Positions 10,648 through 21,029 of a stretch of 64,000 nt of DNA are shown here, piece after piece. The notes under the pieces were generated by a model. It had not been told where the DNA came from, searched no databases, and was given only the letters and a program-made list of their open reading frames with translations. Source of the DNA: Myotis daubentonii (taxonomy: Eukaryota > Chordata > Mammalia > Chiroptera > Vespertilionidae); the NCBI RefSeq assembly GCF_963259705.1, contig NC_081844.1, positions 38,009,341 through 38,073,340 of the forward strand, written 5' to 3'. Position 1 is the first letter of the stretch; the number at the start of each line of letters is the position of its first letter. A program made the position numbers and the translations under genes.

Positions 10648-11890
10648 GGGGACATAGCTAAAGCAGTGCTAAGAAGAAAATTTATAACATTAAATGTTTA
10701 CATGAGAAAAGAGGGATAAGCTCAAATTAATAATTTAAGCTCCCACCTCAATAAGTTAAAAAAATGAGGGTAAAATAAGTCTGAAAGAAGTAGAGGAAAT
10801 AAACGCAAGAGCTTTATCAATGAAATTGAAAAAGAAAAAGAAAAAGAAATAAAAAGCTAGTGTTTTTTTTTTTAAAGATCAATAAAATTAACAAGACTCC
10901 AGAAAAACTAAAAAAAATTTTTTTTAAAGAGAAAGCACCAATTACCATTATCAGGAATGAAACAAGGTATATCATTTCAGACCTGCAGACATCAAATGAT
11001 AATAAGGGTATCAATTCTACACACATAAGAACTGACAACTTAGATGAAATGGACTGATTCGTCAACAAGTACAAACTATCACAATTTACTTAACATGAAA
11101 TAGACCATTTTAATAACGCTATAACTCTTAAGAAAATTGAATTTGTAATTTAAATTCCCCAAAAAGAAATATCCAGGATTTTATTGGAGAATTATACCAG
11201 ATGCTATAAATATGAAAAAATAACACAGTTCTACACAATCTTTTCCAGAAAATAGAAATGAAGGGGCCACTTACCAATACATTTTATGATGCTAGTATTA
11301 CCCTGAAACCAAAATAAAACTAATAAATACACAAAGAGAACACTACAAACCAATATTCCTCATTTACATAGATTAAAAATTCTTAACAAAACACAGTATT
11401 AGCAAATAGAATACAGCAACATACAAAGAGAATTATACATTATAACTAGTGAGATTTACTCTCAGGATGCAAAGCTGGGTCAATACTTAAAAATCAGGGT
11501 AATCCACCACATCAATAGGCAAAAGAAGATTAATCATATGATAATATTAGTCAGTACAGAAAAAAAGCGTTGACCCGCATTCATGATGAAAACTCTCTGA
11601 AAATCTGAAATACAGAAGTTTCTCAACTTGATAAAGAGCAGTTACTAAAGACATATGGCTAATGTTACACTTAATGACAAAACACTAAATGCTTTCTCCC
11701 TAAGATTGAGAATCAGACAAGGATTTCCACTCTCACCACATCTGATTAACATAGTTCTAGAAGTTCTGGCCAGAACATTAAGGCACGTAAAGGAAATAAA
11801 AGGACTACAGATCACAAAGAACTATAAGTAGGCCTATTTGCAGATGGCATGAACTAGCTAGACATGATCCTTTTGTTTAAAAAAAAAAAA
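10648..11890 (+). mobile_element. Old L1 ORF2 fragment (sense)
   Basis: Sense L1 ORF2 covering the region up to and into the reverse-transcriptase domain: 'ATCAATAAAATTAACAAGAC', 'GAAACAAGGTATATCATTTCAGACC', 'AGGATGCAAAGCTGGGTCAAT' and 'AATCAGACAAGGATTTCCACTCTC'. Many stops and frameshifts. A VES SINE follows at 11896. Confidence 0.75.
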
Positions 11891-11895
11891 AAGTG

Positions 11896-12147
11896 ACCCT
11901 AGCTGGTTTGGCTCAGTGGATAGAGTGTTGGCCCATGGATTGAAAGGCCCCAGGTTCAATTCCAGTCAAGGGCAAGTAACTTGGTTGCAGTTTCCGCAGC
12001 CCTGGTAGGGGTGCATGAAGGAGGCAACCAATCAATGTGTTTCTGTCACATCGATGTTTCTCTCTGTCTCTGTCTCTCCCTCTCTCTTCCATTCTCCCTA
12101 AACATCAATGCAAAAATATCCTCAGGTGAGGATTAACAACAACAACA
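11896..12147 (+). mobile_element. VES: VES SINE (subfamily with GTGAGGATTAA-type tail)
   Basis: Head ACCCTAGCTGGTTTGGCTC, B box GGTTCAATTCCAG, body CACATCGATGTTTCTC, and a tail ending CTCAGGTGAGGATTAACAAC. This tail type differs from the AATCAATAAAAATAT tail of most copies and marks a second subfamily. Confidence 0.9.
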
Positions 12148-12657
12148 ACAAAAGTGTTTCCCTTAAGATCAGTAACAAGACAGGGATGTCCATTTTTACC
12201 ACTCTTATTCAACATAGTATTGGAAGTTCTAACCACAGCTATCAGAGAAGAGGAAGAAATAAAAGGCATCCAAATTAGAAATAATGAAGTAAAACTCTCA
12301 TTATTTGCAGAAAATATGATAGTGTATATAGAAAAGTCTAAGGACTCCAACAAAAAAAACTCCCAGAACTGATAAATGAATTCAGTAAAGGAGCACGATA
12401 CAATATTAATATTCAGAAATCAGTTGACATTTTTTATACCAACAATGAAATATCAGGAAGAGAAACTAAGAAAACAATCCAATTTACAATTGTACCCAAA
12501 AAATATACATAGGAATAAATTTAACCAAGGAGTTAAAAGACCTGTACTAGGAAAACTGTAAGTCACTGAAGAAAGAACTTGAAGAAGATGCAAATCAATA
12601 GAAGCAAGTACTGTGTTCATGGATAGGAAGAATAAACATCATTAAAATGTCCACACT
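12148..12657 (+). mobile_element. Old L1 ORF2 fragment (sense), reverse-transcriptase region remnant
   Basis: Two broken frames (12154-12372 and 12376-12561) carry the RT block after the 'RQGCP' motif. The catalytic F/YADD box has decayed to FAEN at the expected place, so the enzyme would be inactive. The text continues the L1 that is interrupted by the VES at 11896, with a short overlap of content. Confidence 0.8.
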
Positions 12658-12882
12658 GCCCAGCTGGTGTGGCTCAGTGGTTGAGCATCGACCTATGAAC
12701 CAGGAGGTCACAGTTCAATTCCCAGTCAGAACATATGCCCAAGATGCAGGCTCAATGCCCAGTTGGAGTTGTGCAGGAGACAGCCGAGCAATGATTCTCT
12801 CTCATCATTGATGTTTCTATCTCCCTCTTCCTCTCCCTTCCTCTCTGAAATCAATAAAAATATATATATTTTTTAAAAAAAG
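12658..12882 (+). mobile_element. VES: VES SINE
   Basis: Head CCCAGCTGGTGTGGCTCAG, body CATCATTGATGTTTCTATC, tail GAAATCAATAAAAATATAT. Inserted in the L1 that continues on both sides. Confidence 0.92.
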
Positions 12883-13480
12883 CTAGACATACATTTACCA
12901 TATGACCCAGCAATCACACTCCTGGGCATTTGTCCCAGAGAAATGAAAATGTATATCCACCCAAAAACCGGGGCACAATTGCTTTTAGCAGCAATTGTAA
13001 TGGCCAAACACTGAAAACAATCAAAATATCCCTCAGTAGGTTAATGGCTAAACAAACAGTGCACTCCTACCCTGGATTCTACTCAGCAATGAAAAGAACT
13101 AATGATACATGCTACAACTTGGATGGATCTCAAGGACATTATGCTGATTTTTTAAAAGCCAATCTCACAAGGTCACATACTGCATGATTTTATTTACATA
13201 ACATTTTCAAAATAACTCAATTACAGACATGGAGAAAATTGGTGGTTGCCAGGGATTAGGGATATTTCCGGGGAGTAGGTGGGTATGACTGTGAAGGAGT
13301 AACACAAGGGGGTCTTTCTGGCGATAGAATAGTTCTGCATCTTGATTGAAGTGGTGATTACATGAACCTACATGTGGCAAAATGCATAAAACTGTACACA
13401 CACTGCACCATGTTAATTTCCTGATTTTGATGCCACACTCTAATTATGTAAGATGCAATCATTGAGGGGAACTGTGCAAA
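12883..13480 (+). mobile_element. L1 3' part (ORF2 end and 3' UTR), sense
   Basis: Typical L1 text 'TACCATATGACCCAGCAATC', 'GTGGTTGCCAGGGATTAGGG' and 'CTGTACACACACTGCACCATG'. An ancient (L1M-type) 3' end. Confidence 0.75.
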
Positions 13481-13746
13481 GAGTACATGGATGATCTCTG
13501 TACTGTCTTAGCATCTTCCTGTGACTATATCAGTGATGAATTAGCCAACAAGGGACTTTTCTATGAGTAAAGACTGTAAAGAAAGCATTTGGGCTCTGAT
13601 GAGAATCTTTTCCTCACAGTTTAATGAAAGATGGATGACAGGCATGAGAACAATGATTGTACCTTCTTCTTCCATAAGAAGAAAAGAGATTCCATTTATC
13701 TGATTCAGGGTCACTGGGCTGAATGAAAGCTTCTTCTCATGCCCAC

Positions 13747-13924
13747 AGCTATATATATATATATATTATGCAAACTGTTTCCTCGAGAGTCTGACCAACT
13801 GGGAGTTGCATCGCTCACTATGATGTACGCTGACCACCAGGAGGTGGCGCAGAACAAAGGAAGGCCCTGACCACAGCCACTAGGGACCCTACTCGTGCAT
13901 GAATTTCATGCACTGGGCCTCTAG
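13747..13924 (+). mobile_element. HeliBat: Short HeliBat-type Helitron
   Basis: The 3' terminus is intact: a perfect 9-bp stem GTGCATGAA/TTCATGCAC with a single T loop at 13895-13913, followed by TGGGCCTCTAG ending at 13924. The body has 'ACTATGATGTACGCTGACCACCAGGAGG'-type HeliBat text. The 5' end merges with an (AT)n tract and is approximate. Confidence 0.85.
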
Positions 13925-14423
13925 TATACATATATAACCAGGCATCACACTAATTGACTCTCATTTTGTCATCTCATTTAATGTTCACAGGACCTTATTA
14001 GATAAGAATTATTATTATTATTCTCAAGAAAGGCTTACACAGGCCTTGCTGGATTAATAGAGCCCCAAACCCTCAGGACTGAGGTTTCAGATTCCCCAAA
14101 ATGTATAAAACCTACGGAAAGTTTGAAACCACAGGGGCAAAAATGGGTTTCCCTCCACCTCACAAAAAAAAAAATTCAGAAATGTAGGGAGAAATGAAAA
14201 TATGTGAAGTCTCATTAACATTCCCATGATTACTTTTATTTTTCCAATATGTGAGCACAAAGATGTCCTACCTGTGATTTTTTTCGTTCCTTGACCTTGC
14301 TGGTCCTGGTAGTGATGCTGAGGCCCCCAGGTTCTTGTGGTCACATGCGGAAGACTGAGGCAAAAAGCATTCAGAGCTGAAATTCAAATACAGGTGCTTT
14401 TTAAGTGCACTTTGATGCTAGAA

Positions 14424-14634
14424 CAGTGGTCAGCAAACTATGGCTTGCGAGCTACATGCGGCTCTTTGGCCCCTTGAGTGTGGCTCTTCCACAAAATACC
14501 AACTTCTGCACATGGGCTACGAAATTTCAATCGCACTGTACATGCGGACCCGCATGTGGTATTTTGTGGGAGAGCCACACTCAAGGGGCCAAAGAGCTGC
14601 ATGTGGCTCGTGAGCCGCAGTTTGCCGACCACGG
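14424..14634. mobile_element. Palindromic non-autonomous hAT transposon
   Basis: The two halves are long inverted copies (about 80-90 bp arms, for example GAGTGTGGCTCTTCCACAAA against TTTGTGGGAGAGCCACACTC) around a short spacer, so the transcript would form one long hairpin. Ends CAGTGGTCAGCAAAC and the complement of GTTTGCCGACCACGG. Perfect 8-bp duplication TGCTAGAA at 14416-14423 and 14635-14642. Confidence 0.93.
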
Positions 14635-14879
14635 TGCTAGAAGTTATCCCCTTTAAACTTTTGGTAAAGAAGTGTGTGTTTTTTCTGCTCCAGTGTAATT
14701 CTCAAGAGAACTTCATTTTCCACCTTCTTCGCTTTTGCAAAATCTGAGCAGGCAGACAGCCTGCCTTGGATAGAACCCCAGCCAGTGTAAGTGGGTATTG
14801 GTGCTCCCAGTTCTTTGCTACTTAGGAGGATGGAGATACCTCCTCTTGAAAATGTAGATCAGAACTCCATAAGGGATAG

Positions 14880-15430
14880 AAAACAGTATGACAGCTCTTC
14901 AGAAAATTAAACATAGACTGATCCATATAATCCAGCTATTTCACTTCTGGGTATATATCCAAAAGAACTGAAAGCAGGAAATAGATGTTTGCATGCCCGT
15001 GTTCATAACAGCATTATTCACAATTGCCAAAGTGGCCATCCATGGATGAGTGGGTAAACAAAGCTGGTATATCCATACAATGAAATATTATTCAGCCTTA
15101 AAGAGGAAGTAAACTCTGACACATGCTACAGCGTGAATGAACCTTGAAGATATTATGCTAAGTGAAATAAACCAGTCATAAAAGGACAAATACTGTTGGA
15201 TTCCACTTATAGTGGTCAAATTCATAGAGACAGAAAGTAGAATGGTGGTTGCCAGGGGCTGAAGGGAGGAGGGAATGGAGAGCTAGTGTTTAATGAGACA
15301 GGGTTTCAGTTTGGGAAGGTAAAAAAGTTCTGGAGATGGGAGATGGATGGTGGTGATGGCTGCAGAACGATTTGAATGTACTTAGTGCCACCGAACTGTA
15401 CACTTCAAAATAGTTAAGATGGTAAATGTG
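14880..15430 (+). mobile_element. L1 3' part (ORF2 end and 3' UTR), sense
   Basis: 'ATTTCACTTCTGGGTATATATCC', 'ATGAAATATTATTCAGCC' and 'GAATGGTGGTTGCCAGGGGC' are diagnostic of L1 ORF2 end and 3' UTR (L1MA/MB-like). Truncated and frameshifted. Confidence 0.82.
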
Positions 15431-15458
15431 ACATTATATATATTTTACCATCATAATG

Positions 15459-15679
15459 TTTCCCCATTGATTTTTAGAGAGAGTGGAAGGAAGGGTGGAG
15501 AGACAGAGAGAAAGAAACATTGATGTGAGAGAGACCGATTGGTTGCCTCCCACAGGGGCCCCGACAAGGGCAAGGGATTGAGCCTGCAACTGAGGTATGT
15601 GCGCCTGACCTAAATCAAACCTGGGACCCTTCAGTACACAGGCCAAAGCTCTATCCACTGAGCCAACCCGGCTAGGGCA
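15459..15679 (-). mobile_element. VES: VES SINE (antisense)
   Basis: Reverse complement ends in ...CCGGCTAGGGC (the VES head), with the body ACATTGATGTGAGAGAGAC. It belongs to the subfamily with the CCATTGATTTTTAGAGAGAG-type 3' region. Confidence 0.92.
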
Positions 15680-16168
15680 ATCATCATAACTTTTTTAAAC
15701 TCCATAATGGGAAAAGACATGAGAACAAGGCTGACCTCTGGTGAAAAAACAGACCCCCCAGGAGAAAGGAGTGGCCCATGCTTCTGCATTTATGTCTTAT
15801 ACCGTTCAGCTCACTCTTGAGGAATTTTAATGATCTGACACTACAAGGAGTTTTACACTAAAATCTTCCTGTAGCATAGTTTCTGCAAGTTATTTGGCAG
15901 GGAAAGAGTGTAAAGGCAGATAACTATAATAGACATCTTATTCATCACTTGCAAAAATATTCATAACTAAAAATTGTTGGAAGGGAAAAATGAGTACTTT
16001 TCCCAGGCCTTCGTCTCTCTGGTTCCTTTTTCCAGAGAGATAAAGGTCTTTGATTTCTGGCAATCCACTTACCTTTTCTGTTTCCAGTTTCTTGTCTACA
16101 ATTGGAAATGGAAATGATTTGTGTGTTCTCTCCTTACCTTGCAGAGATTGTTGTAAAGATTCCAGGAG

Positions 16169-16350
16169 CCCTGGCCAGTGTGGCTCATTTGGTTGTAGCA
16201 TCATCCCATGGACCCAAGGGTTACAATTTGATTCCCAGTCAGGGCACATACCCAGGTTTCAGGTTCAAGCTCTGGTTGGGGCATATATGGGAGGTAACAG
16301 ATCAATGTTTCTCTCTCTCTCTCTCTCTAAAACCAATAATTTTTAAAAAA
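16169..16350 (+). mobile_element. VES: VES-related SINE
   Basis: Head CCCTGGCCAGTGTGGCTCA, (CT)n body and short A tail. Flanked by AAAGATTCCAGGAG at 16155-16168 and AAAGATTCTAGGAG at 16351-16364, a 14-bp duplication with one mismatch. Confidence 0.88.
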
Positions 16351-16437
16351 AAAGATTCTAGGAGACTAGGAAATTGAAAATATATTAAAATATAAAGGTG
16401 TTGTGTTTATTCTTCTTATTATTAAGAACTGCCTTTA

Positions 16438-16550
16438 GCCCCACCCGGTTTGGCTTAGTGGATAGAGCATCAGTCTGTGGGTGTGCAGGATGTTTCTATC
16501 TCTCCTTCTCCCTTCCTCTCTGACATCAATAAAAATATATATTTTAAAAA
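16438..16550 (+). mobile_element. VES: Internally deleted VES SINE
   Basis: Only 113 bp. The head jumps from GCATCAGTCTGTGG directly to GTGTGCAGGATGTTTCTATC, losing the B box and mid region. The perfect 14-bp duplication AAGAACTGCCTTTA (16424-16437 and 16551-16564) shows it inserted as a unit, so the deletion arose in the source RNA or later inside the copy. Confidence 0.9.
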
Positions 16551-16927
16551 AAGAACTGCCTTTAGAAAACACTGACTCCACAGGCAGCCTTACCCTAAAT
16601 AACGCCAGTCATGGGAGGAGAGAATTCCACAGCAGCCCTGTCAAGAGAAATCTGTTTTGCCTGGTTCCTCAAATCACACTCCAGCCGCCACTCTGTTTTA
16701 TTCTGCGTGCCTGGCAGTCCCTAAATCCTAGGTCATTTGGGGTGCAGAGAAGTGGGATGACCAGTAGAACTGAACATTCATGCAATGTAGAGCAATGAGG
16801 TGCCCACCGGGAGTATTCAAATAGAGTACAGATAATCACATCTCAGGGGATTCCTGCTTTGGGTAGGAGATTGGAATTCTGAGGTCTCTTCCAATACCAA
16901 GAACCCACTGATCTCTTTATTACTAGA

Positions 16928-17284
16928 CTAGAGGTCCAATGCACGAAATTCGTGCATGGAGGGGGGAGGGGTTCCCTCAGCCCAGCCTGCGCCCTCTCTC
17001 TCAATCCAGGACCCCTCACTCCTAACTCCCGCCTTCTGCTCCTTACCACTTGGCTCACTGCTCCTTATCGCTGCAGTGGAGGCGGGAGAGGCTCCTGCCA
17101 CCACCGCTGCACTCACCAGCTGTGAGCCCGGCTTCTGGCTGAGCAGCGGGAGCACACTGACCACCAGGGGGCAGCTCCTGCATTGAGCGGCTGTCCCCTG
17201 GTGGTCAGTTCACGTCATAGCGACCGGTCATTCTGGTTGTCCGGTCGTCCCTCTGTAATGGTCGCTGGGCTTTTATTATATAGA
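16928..17284 (-). mobile_element. HeliBat: HeliBat-type Helitron (antisense)
   Basis: Read on the minus strand it starts TCTATATAATAAAAGCCC and ends CTAG at 16931-16928. The subterminal hairpin TGCACGAA/TTCGTGCA (16940-16956, one-base loop) is perfect. The centre is GC- and CpG-rich. It marks the left edge of the long repeat-poor interval upstream of GATA4. Confidence 0.92.
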
Positions 17285-17289
17285 TAGAT

Positions 17290-17410
17290 TAGGAATCAAT
17301 TGACCTGGAATCCAATAGGGGAGCTCTTCTTTGCCGTGTCCTCCATGGACACATTACTGACCTCTCTGAGCTCAATTGTCTCAGCTATCTCTTATTATTA
17401 TGTAATCTGC
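17290..17410 (+). mobile_element. MIR: MIR SINE fragment
   Basis: Weak MIR-like text ('ACCTCTCTGAGCTCAATTGTCTCAGC'). Confidence 0.45.
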
Positions 17411-17869
17411 CTGCCCGTTCCTGTTGTGAGGAGCCCAGAAAAGACCACAAGCAAGCGCTTTGAAACCTGTCATGTTTTATTGCCATACCAGGAAGAGCAG
17501 GACTGCTGTTATTATTATCTCTACTTTCAGAGGACGATTGCATGACCTAAGCAAATACCACAAAGCAGCCCTCCCCACTGGTCAGAAAGGCAGGACTGGT
17601 GTCTGAGACACACTTGGGGTGGAGAAGCCACAAGCTGTGAAGTCAGCATTTCTCCGCCACGAATGCTGATTTCTTAGGTTTGTTTCCTGTCAATCTTGAG
17701 TCCTTCTGAGTGACCTTCCAGAAGCATCTCTGGAACCCTGTGAACATTGACTTTAAATATATATATATATCCAGCCAGGGCTTCATTCCCTAACAGGGTT
17801 TCCTTCCACTTCTACATACACATACCTAAAAGAAAAAGAAAAAAAAGCTTGCTGAATTAATTAGCCACT

Positions 17870-18076
17870 TCTGTTATCTATTTTCCCTGTTATCTAATTC
17901 TGAAGGGAAAGCTGGGAGCTCGGAGGGAGCTGGGAGACGTAGCTCACACCGCCTCCCTCCCACCCCGCTGACAACAGCCTGGAATCCCCGAGCAAAGGAC
18001 CTAGACTGTCCCTGAGATCCTGCCTTGCGCCGAGCTGAGAGGAGCCGGAGCTGCAGGGACACCACTCCCATCGTGG
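17870..18076 (+). other. Candidate distal non-coding first exon with splice donor (possible GATA4 exon 1b)
   Basis: A 200-bp GC-rich segment follows two TTATCT (GATA-type) sites at 17873-17900 and ends at a strong donor, GTGG|GTGAGTC (GT at 18077-18078). It lies 27 kb upstream of the proximal exon 1. Rodent and human GATA4 are known to have an alternative non-coding first exon some tens of kilobases upstream, and the spacing would fit. Splicing to the exon at 48867 is pure inference. It could equally be an unrelated GC-rich conserved block. Confidence 0.3.
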
Positions 18077-18082
18077 GTGAGT

Positions 18083-20010
18083 CCCCTCCAGACCCTCCTG
18101 GTGGCCCCTCCATCAAGGCAGAGGGGGAGACGCACCCAGGGAGCCGGGAGGAAGGCCGGAGGGCGGTGGGCCCGGAGCTGTGGGGCTGGAGGAACAGAAG
18201 TCGGAGGGGAGCGTGCTGAATGTCAGACTGTGAGGAGAGGGAGGTGGGGAAAGAGGAGAGGGAAGGGACTCGGCAGTGTGTGACTGAAGACCTGCAAGGG
18301 ACCTAGGGGGACAGGAAGAAAGGATGAGATTCTTCACAGGCCTAGCCACAGAGGCAAGGCTTCCTTTCCCAGTTTCTCTAGCTGGTTTCTCTTTCTTACA
18401 ATTGGGCAGCATTTTTGTTTCTCTGTTTCCTGGTTTAGCGTCCTGCTCCAACAATCAGAAATCAGTGGGGATGGTCAGTGTCTCCAGAAAAAATATATAC
18501 ATCCCACACACAAAAATCAAATAGATGTGACCAGGGAGGGGCCCTGGACCCTGTGCCCTTTCTCCCTCCAGCACACCCAGGTCACATGGTTTCCCCCCTA
18601 GGGTCCCAGCTTCCGATGCTCCCCTTGGAAAGCTTAGGAGCACCCTGCCTGATCTGTGCCAGCCCTGCCCAGGGTGCTTGCAGGGCAGACATCTCACTGG
18701 CTTTCCTGTTGGCCTCATTGGTGAGGTAGTGGGAAGGCCTCAAGGCCTTCAGGATCTGATACTTTTCTTTGCCTATTCACAGGCCCAGGGTCAGCTAGGC
18801 TTGGTGTGGGGCTTAATTTTTTCATTTATTCTGGAGTGAGACATTGGGGGGCAGGGGGGGGGGGACTGGTGGAGGTGGTTGTGATTTTCTTCCCCAGCTC
18901 ACTTGTGCTTTGAAGAGCTTGGTTGCATCTGCTTTTGCATATAAACCAAAGGTACCTCTGCTACCTGCCAATCCAGAGTTTGAGCAAATGAGCATTGACT
19001 CATTTTTGTCGTTGAGAGAAGCGCTGAACCCAAAGAAAAAGAGAAACAGAGGGGAAGGCAGAGGGGAGGCTTTGGGGTGGAGAATGAGCAGACCTGAGTT
19101 CAGAGTGAAACGGAGCTGAACTAAGGCTGTGGGAGAGTTGAAACCAACCAGGTTGTGTGAGCTTCCCCCCTTACCCGAAGGGTGGAAACAGGCAATGGCA
19201 TCTTTTAACTCTGTAACCTTAGGAGGACTAAGCAAGTGCCCTTCTGGAACCGTGTAGAATTTACTGCAACGCGTCTCAATGTCTGTGCGTTTGCCACAAA
19301 TATTAGCTTTGCAAAGCAGGGAGTGGAAAATTATTCCTTCTGGTCCGTTCCCCTCCCCCGAAGCGCTGCTGCTTCCAGCCGGTCGAATTCGAAAAGTTTT
19401 CTCAAAACGTGCACTCATCTGCTTCACTTATCTTTCCGCTGCCCAGCGCTGGTTTCCTGCCCCCTCCTCGTTTCCCCCCAGGACTGATATGCTCACTCCT
19501 CTGCACTTTGGAGACAAAATTGAGGGAAATTGAAAGGTTTTTCGCTGGGCAAAATCGGGGTAATGCTGCTCTGATTTGCGAGGAGACTTCACTATAGAAG
19601 GCTTCTAGACGCCCACGGTTTATCATCACAAAACTGGTTTAGTTTTATTAGAAGCTGTAGTGTTTTGTTTCTGCTAGTCTGATTTGGATAAATTAGCCTT
19701 GAGTAAAAGGATATTTAAAAGCTCATTTTATGAAACTTTTTTTTAAACGTAATTCATTGGAATTCATTTTTTAGCCACACAGACATTTCCTCTTCTAACA
19801 AACTTTGTCGCTCACAGTGATTTTCATTCTCGAGTTCGATTGGAGGGGGGACAGTTTTGTGTGATTGGTATTGACGAAATGTTAGTAAGTTGTTCTTTAT
19901 CCCTGTTCTATTTCTCAAGCCCAATGAAATACCCATCTCAAATGACTTTCTAAAGCTTTGTTATATTTGCCAAGTGATTTACAGGACGGAAAATTACCGT
20001 TTGCCGCGCA
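18083..20010. other. Repeat-poor intergenic DNA, possible conserved non-coding sequence
   Basis: No interspersed repeat recognised over about 1.9 kb. The overlapping open frames on both strands (for example 18822-19427 minus) lack codon structure and are treated as chance frames. Confidence 0.45.
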
Positions 20011-20014
20011 AGTG

Positions 20015-20720
20015 CAGAGATGTTTGGGGGCTGGGGCCGCGGAGGGGAGGGGGTTTAGGGTTGGGGCAGCACCGAGACTGGAGAAATTCGAGCGATCCAT
20101 CGCCACCTGTCTAAACAGAGCACCAGGTGGAGAGTCGAGGCAATTATCCGAATAATTGAGGGGAGGGAGGCACTTTCACCTGCATTATCTAGATAATCAA
20201 GGGGCAACACCGGGAAATGCCCGTGGCCCCGGGGACCCCGCCTCCGTTCACTCCGCGATCGCGCGAATTGGATCACCGAATTCGGGCGATTTTTCTGCAA
20301 GTTCTTTGAAAGGAGTCGGGGATGGGGCAGGAAGGAGAGGTTTCCCGGAAAACTTAAAAGGGTCTCCGGCCCCGCGCCCGTGGAGAGAGGGGCCGGTGCG
20401 CCGCGGGACGCCCCGCCGGGTCTGATAAGGCCCCGAAGCCGACCTAAGGTCAATAAACCTGGCGGCGTCTGGCTCCGGCCGAGGGTCCGAGAGGACGAGG
20501 GCGGGGAGGAAGGGAGCCGTCTTCAGGGTGCCGGCGAAAAGAAAATGACCGGGGACCTTGGCGCCCAGGGAGGGAGCCGTGCGCCCAGGGCCGCGCAGCC
20601 GGAGAGGGAGCCGGCCGCCAGCCGGGTGTGCGCCCCGCGGGGCGACCCAACAGAAGCGACGGCGAACTTAAAAATACCCCGGGTTCCCCCCGCGGGCCCG
20701 GGCCTGGTGGACAGTCCTAA
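20015..20720. promoter_or_regulatory. CpG-rich region A upstream of GATA4
   Basis: High density of CG dinucleotides and GC boxes, from GTTTGCCGCGCAAG to CCCCCCGCGGGCCCG. Unmethylated CpG islands of this kind flank developmental regulators. No coding frame is credible. Confidence 0.6.
20101..20200. promoter_or_regulatory. Dense transcription-factor site cluster (putative enhancer)
   Basis: Within 100 bp: E-boxes CACCTG (20104), CAGGTG (20124) and CACCTG (20177); an inverted homeodomain pair CAATTAT-ccga-ATAATTG (20141-20158); and a 14-bp perfect palindrome ATTATCTAGATAAT (20184-20197) containing two overlapping GATA sites on opposite strands. The combination suggests a mesoderm or endoderm enhancer with GATA input. 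Function is inferred from motifs only. Confidence 0.45.
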
Positions 20721-21029
20721 CCCCGCTGAAGTTCAGCAAAGAGAGCGAAAAGTAACTTTTCTGTTGTTTGTAAGGAGCAGAGGATAAGAATGGAGACTCT
20801 CAGATCATGGGACCATTCCATAAAGCCTCAGGGGCCCGTCAAAGAGGCAGACGTTTGTCCCAAAATAAGAAAACTTAGCATGAGCCTAACAGTTTCGATC
20901 ATTACGGATCCATTTTAATCCCGTGTGTGTCGCGATTGAAAGTTTGTGGATTCGTTTAATATTGAAGTGTTGTTTCTCACACTCCTCGCGTGGCGGGGGG
21001 AATGAAAAGATTGGGAGAAGTTGCCGTGC

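Noticed and set aside
12154..12561. Possible active L1 reverse transcriptase
   Set aside because: The catalytic box is changed to FAEN, the frame is broken, and the element is interrupted by SINEs.
18822..19427. 201-codon minus-strand frame in the repeat-free interval
   Set aside because: Low-complexity proline and phenylalanine runs at its end and no similarity I can name. A real antisense gene cannot be excluded without alignment, but nothing supports it.
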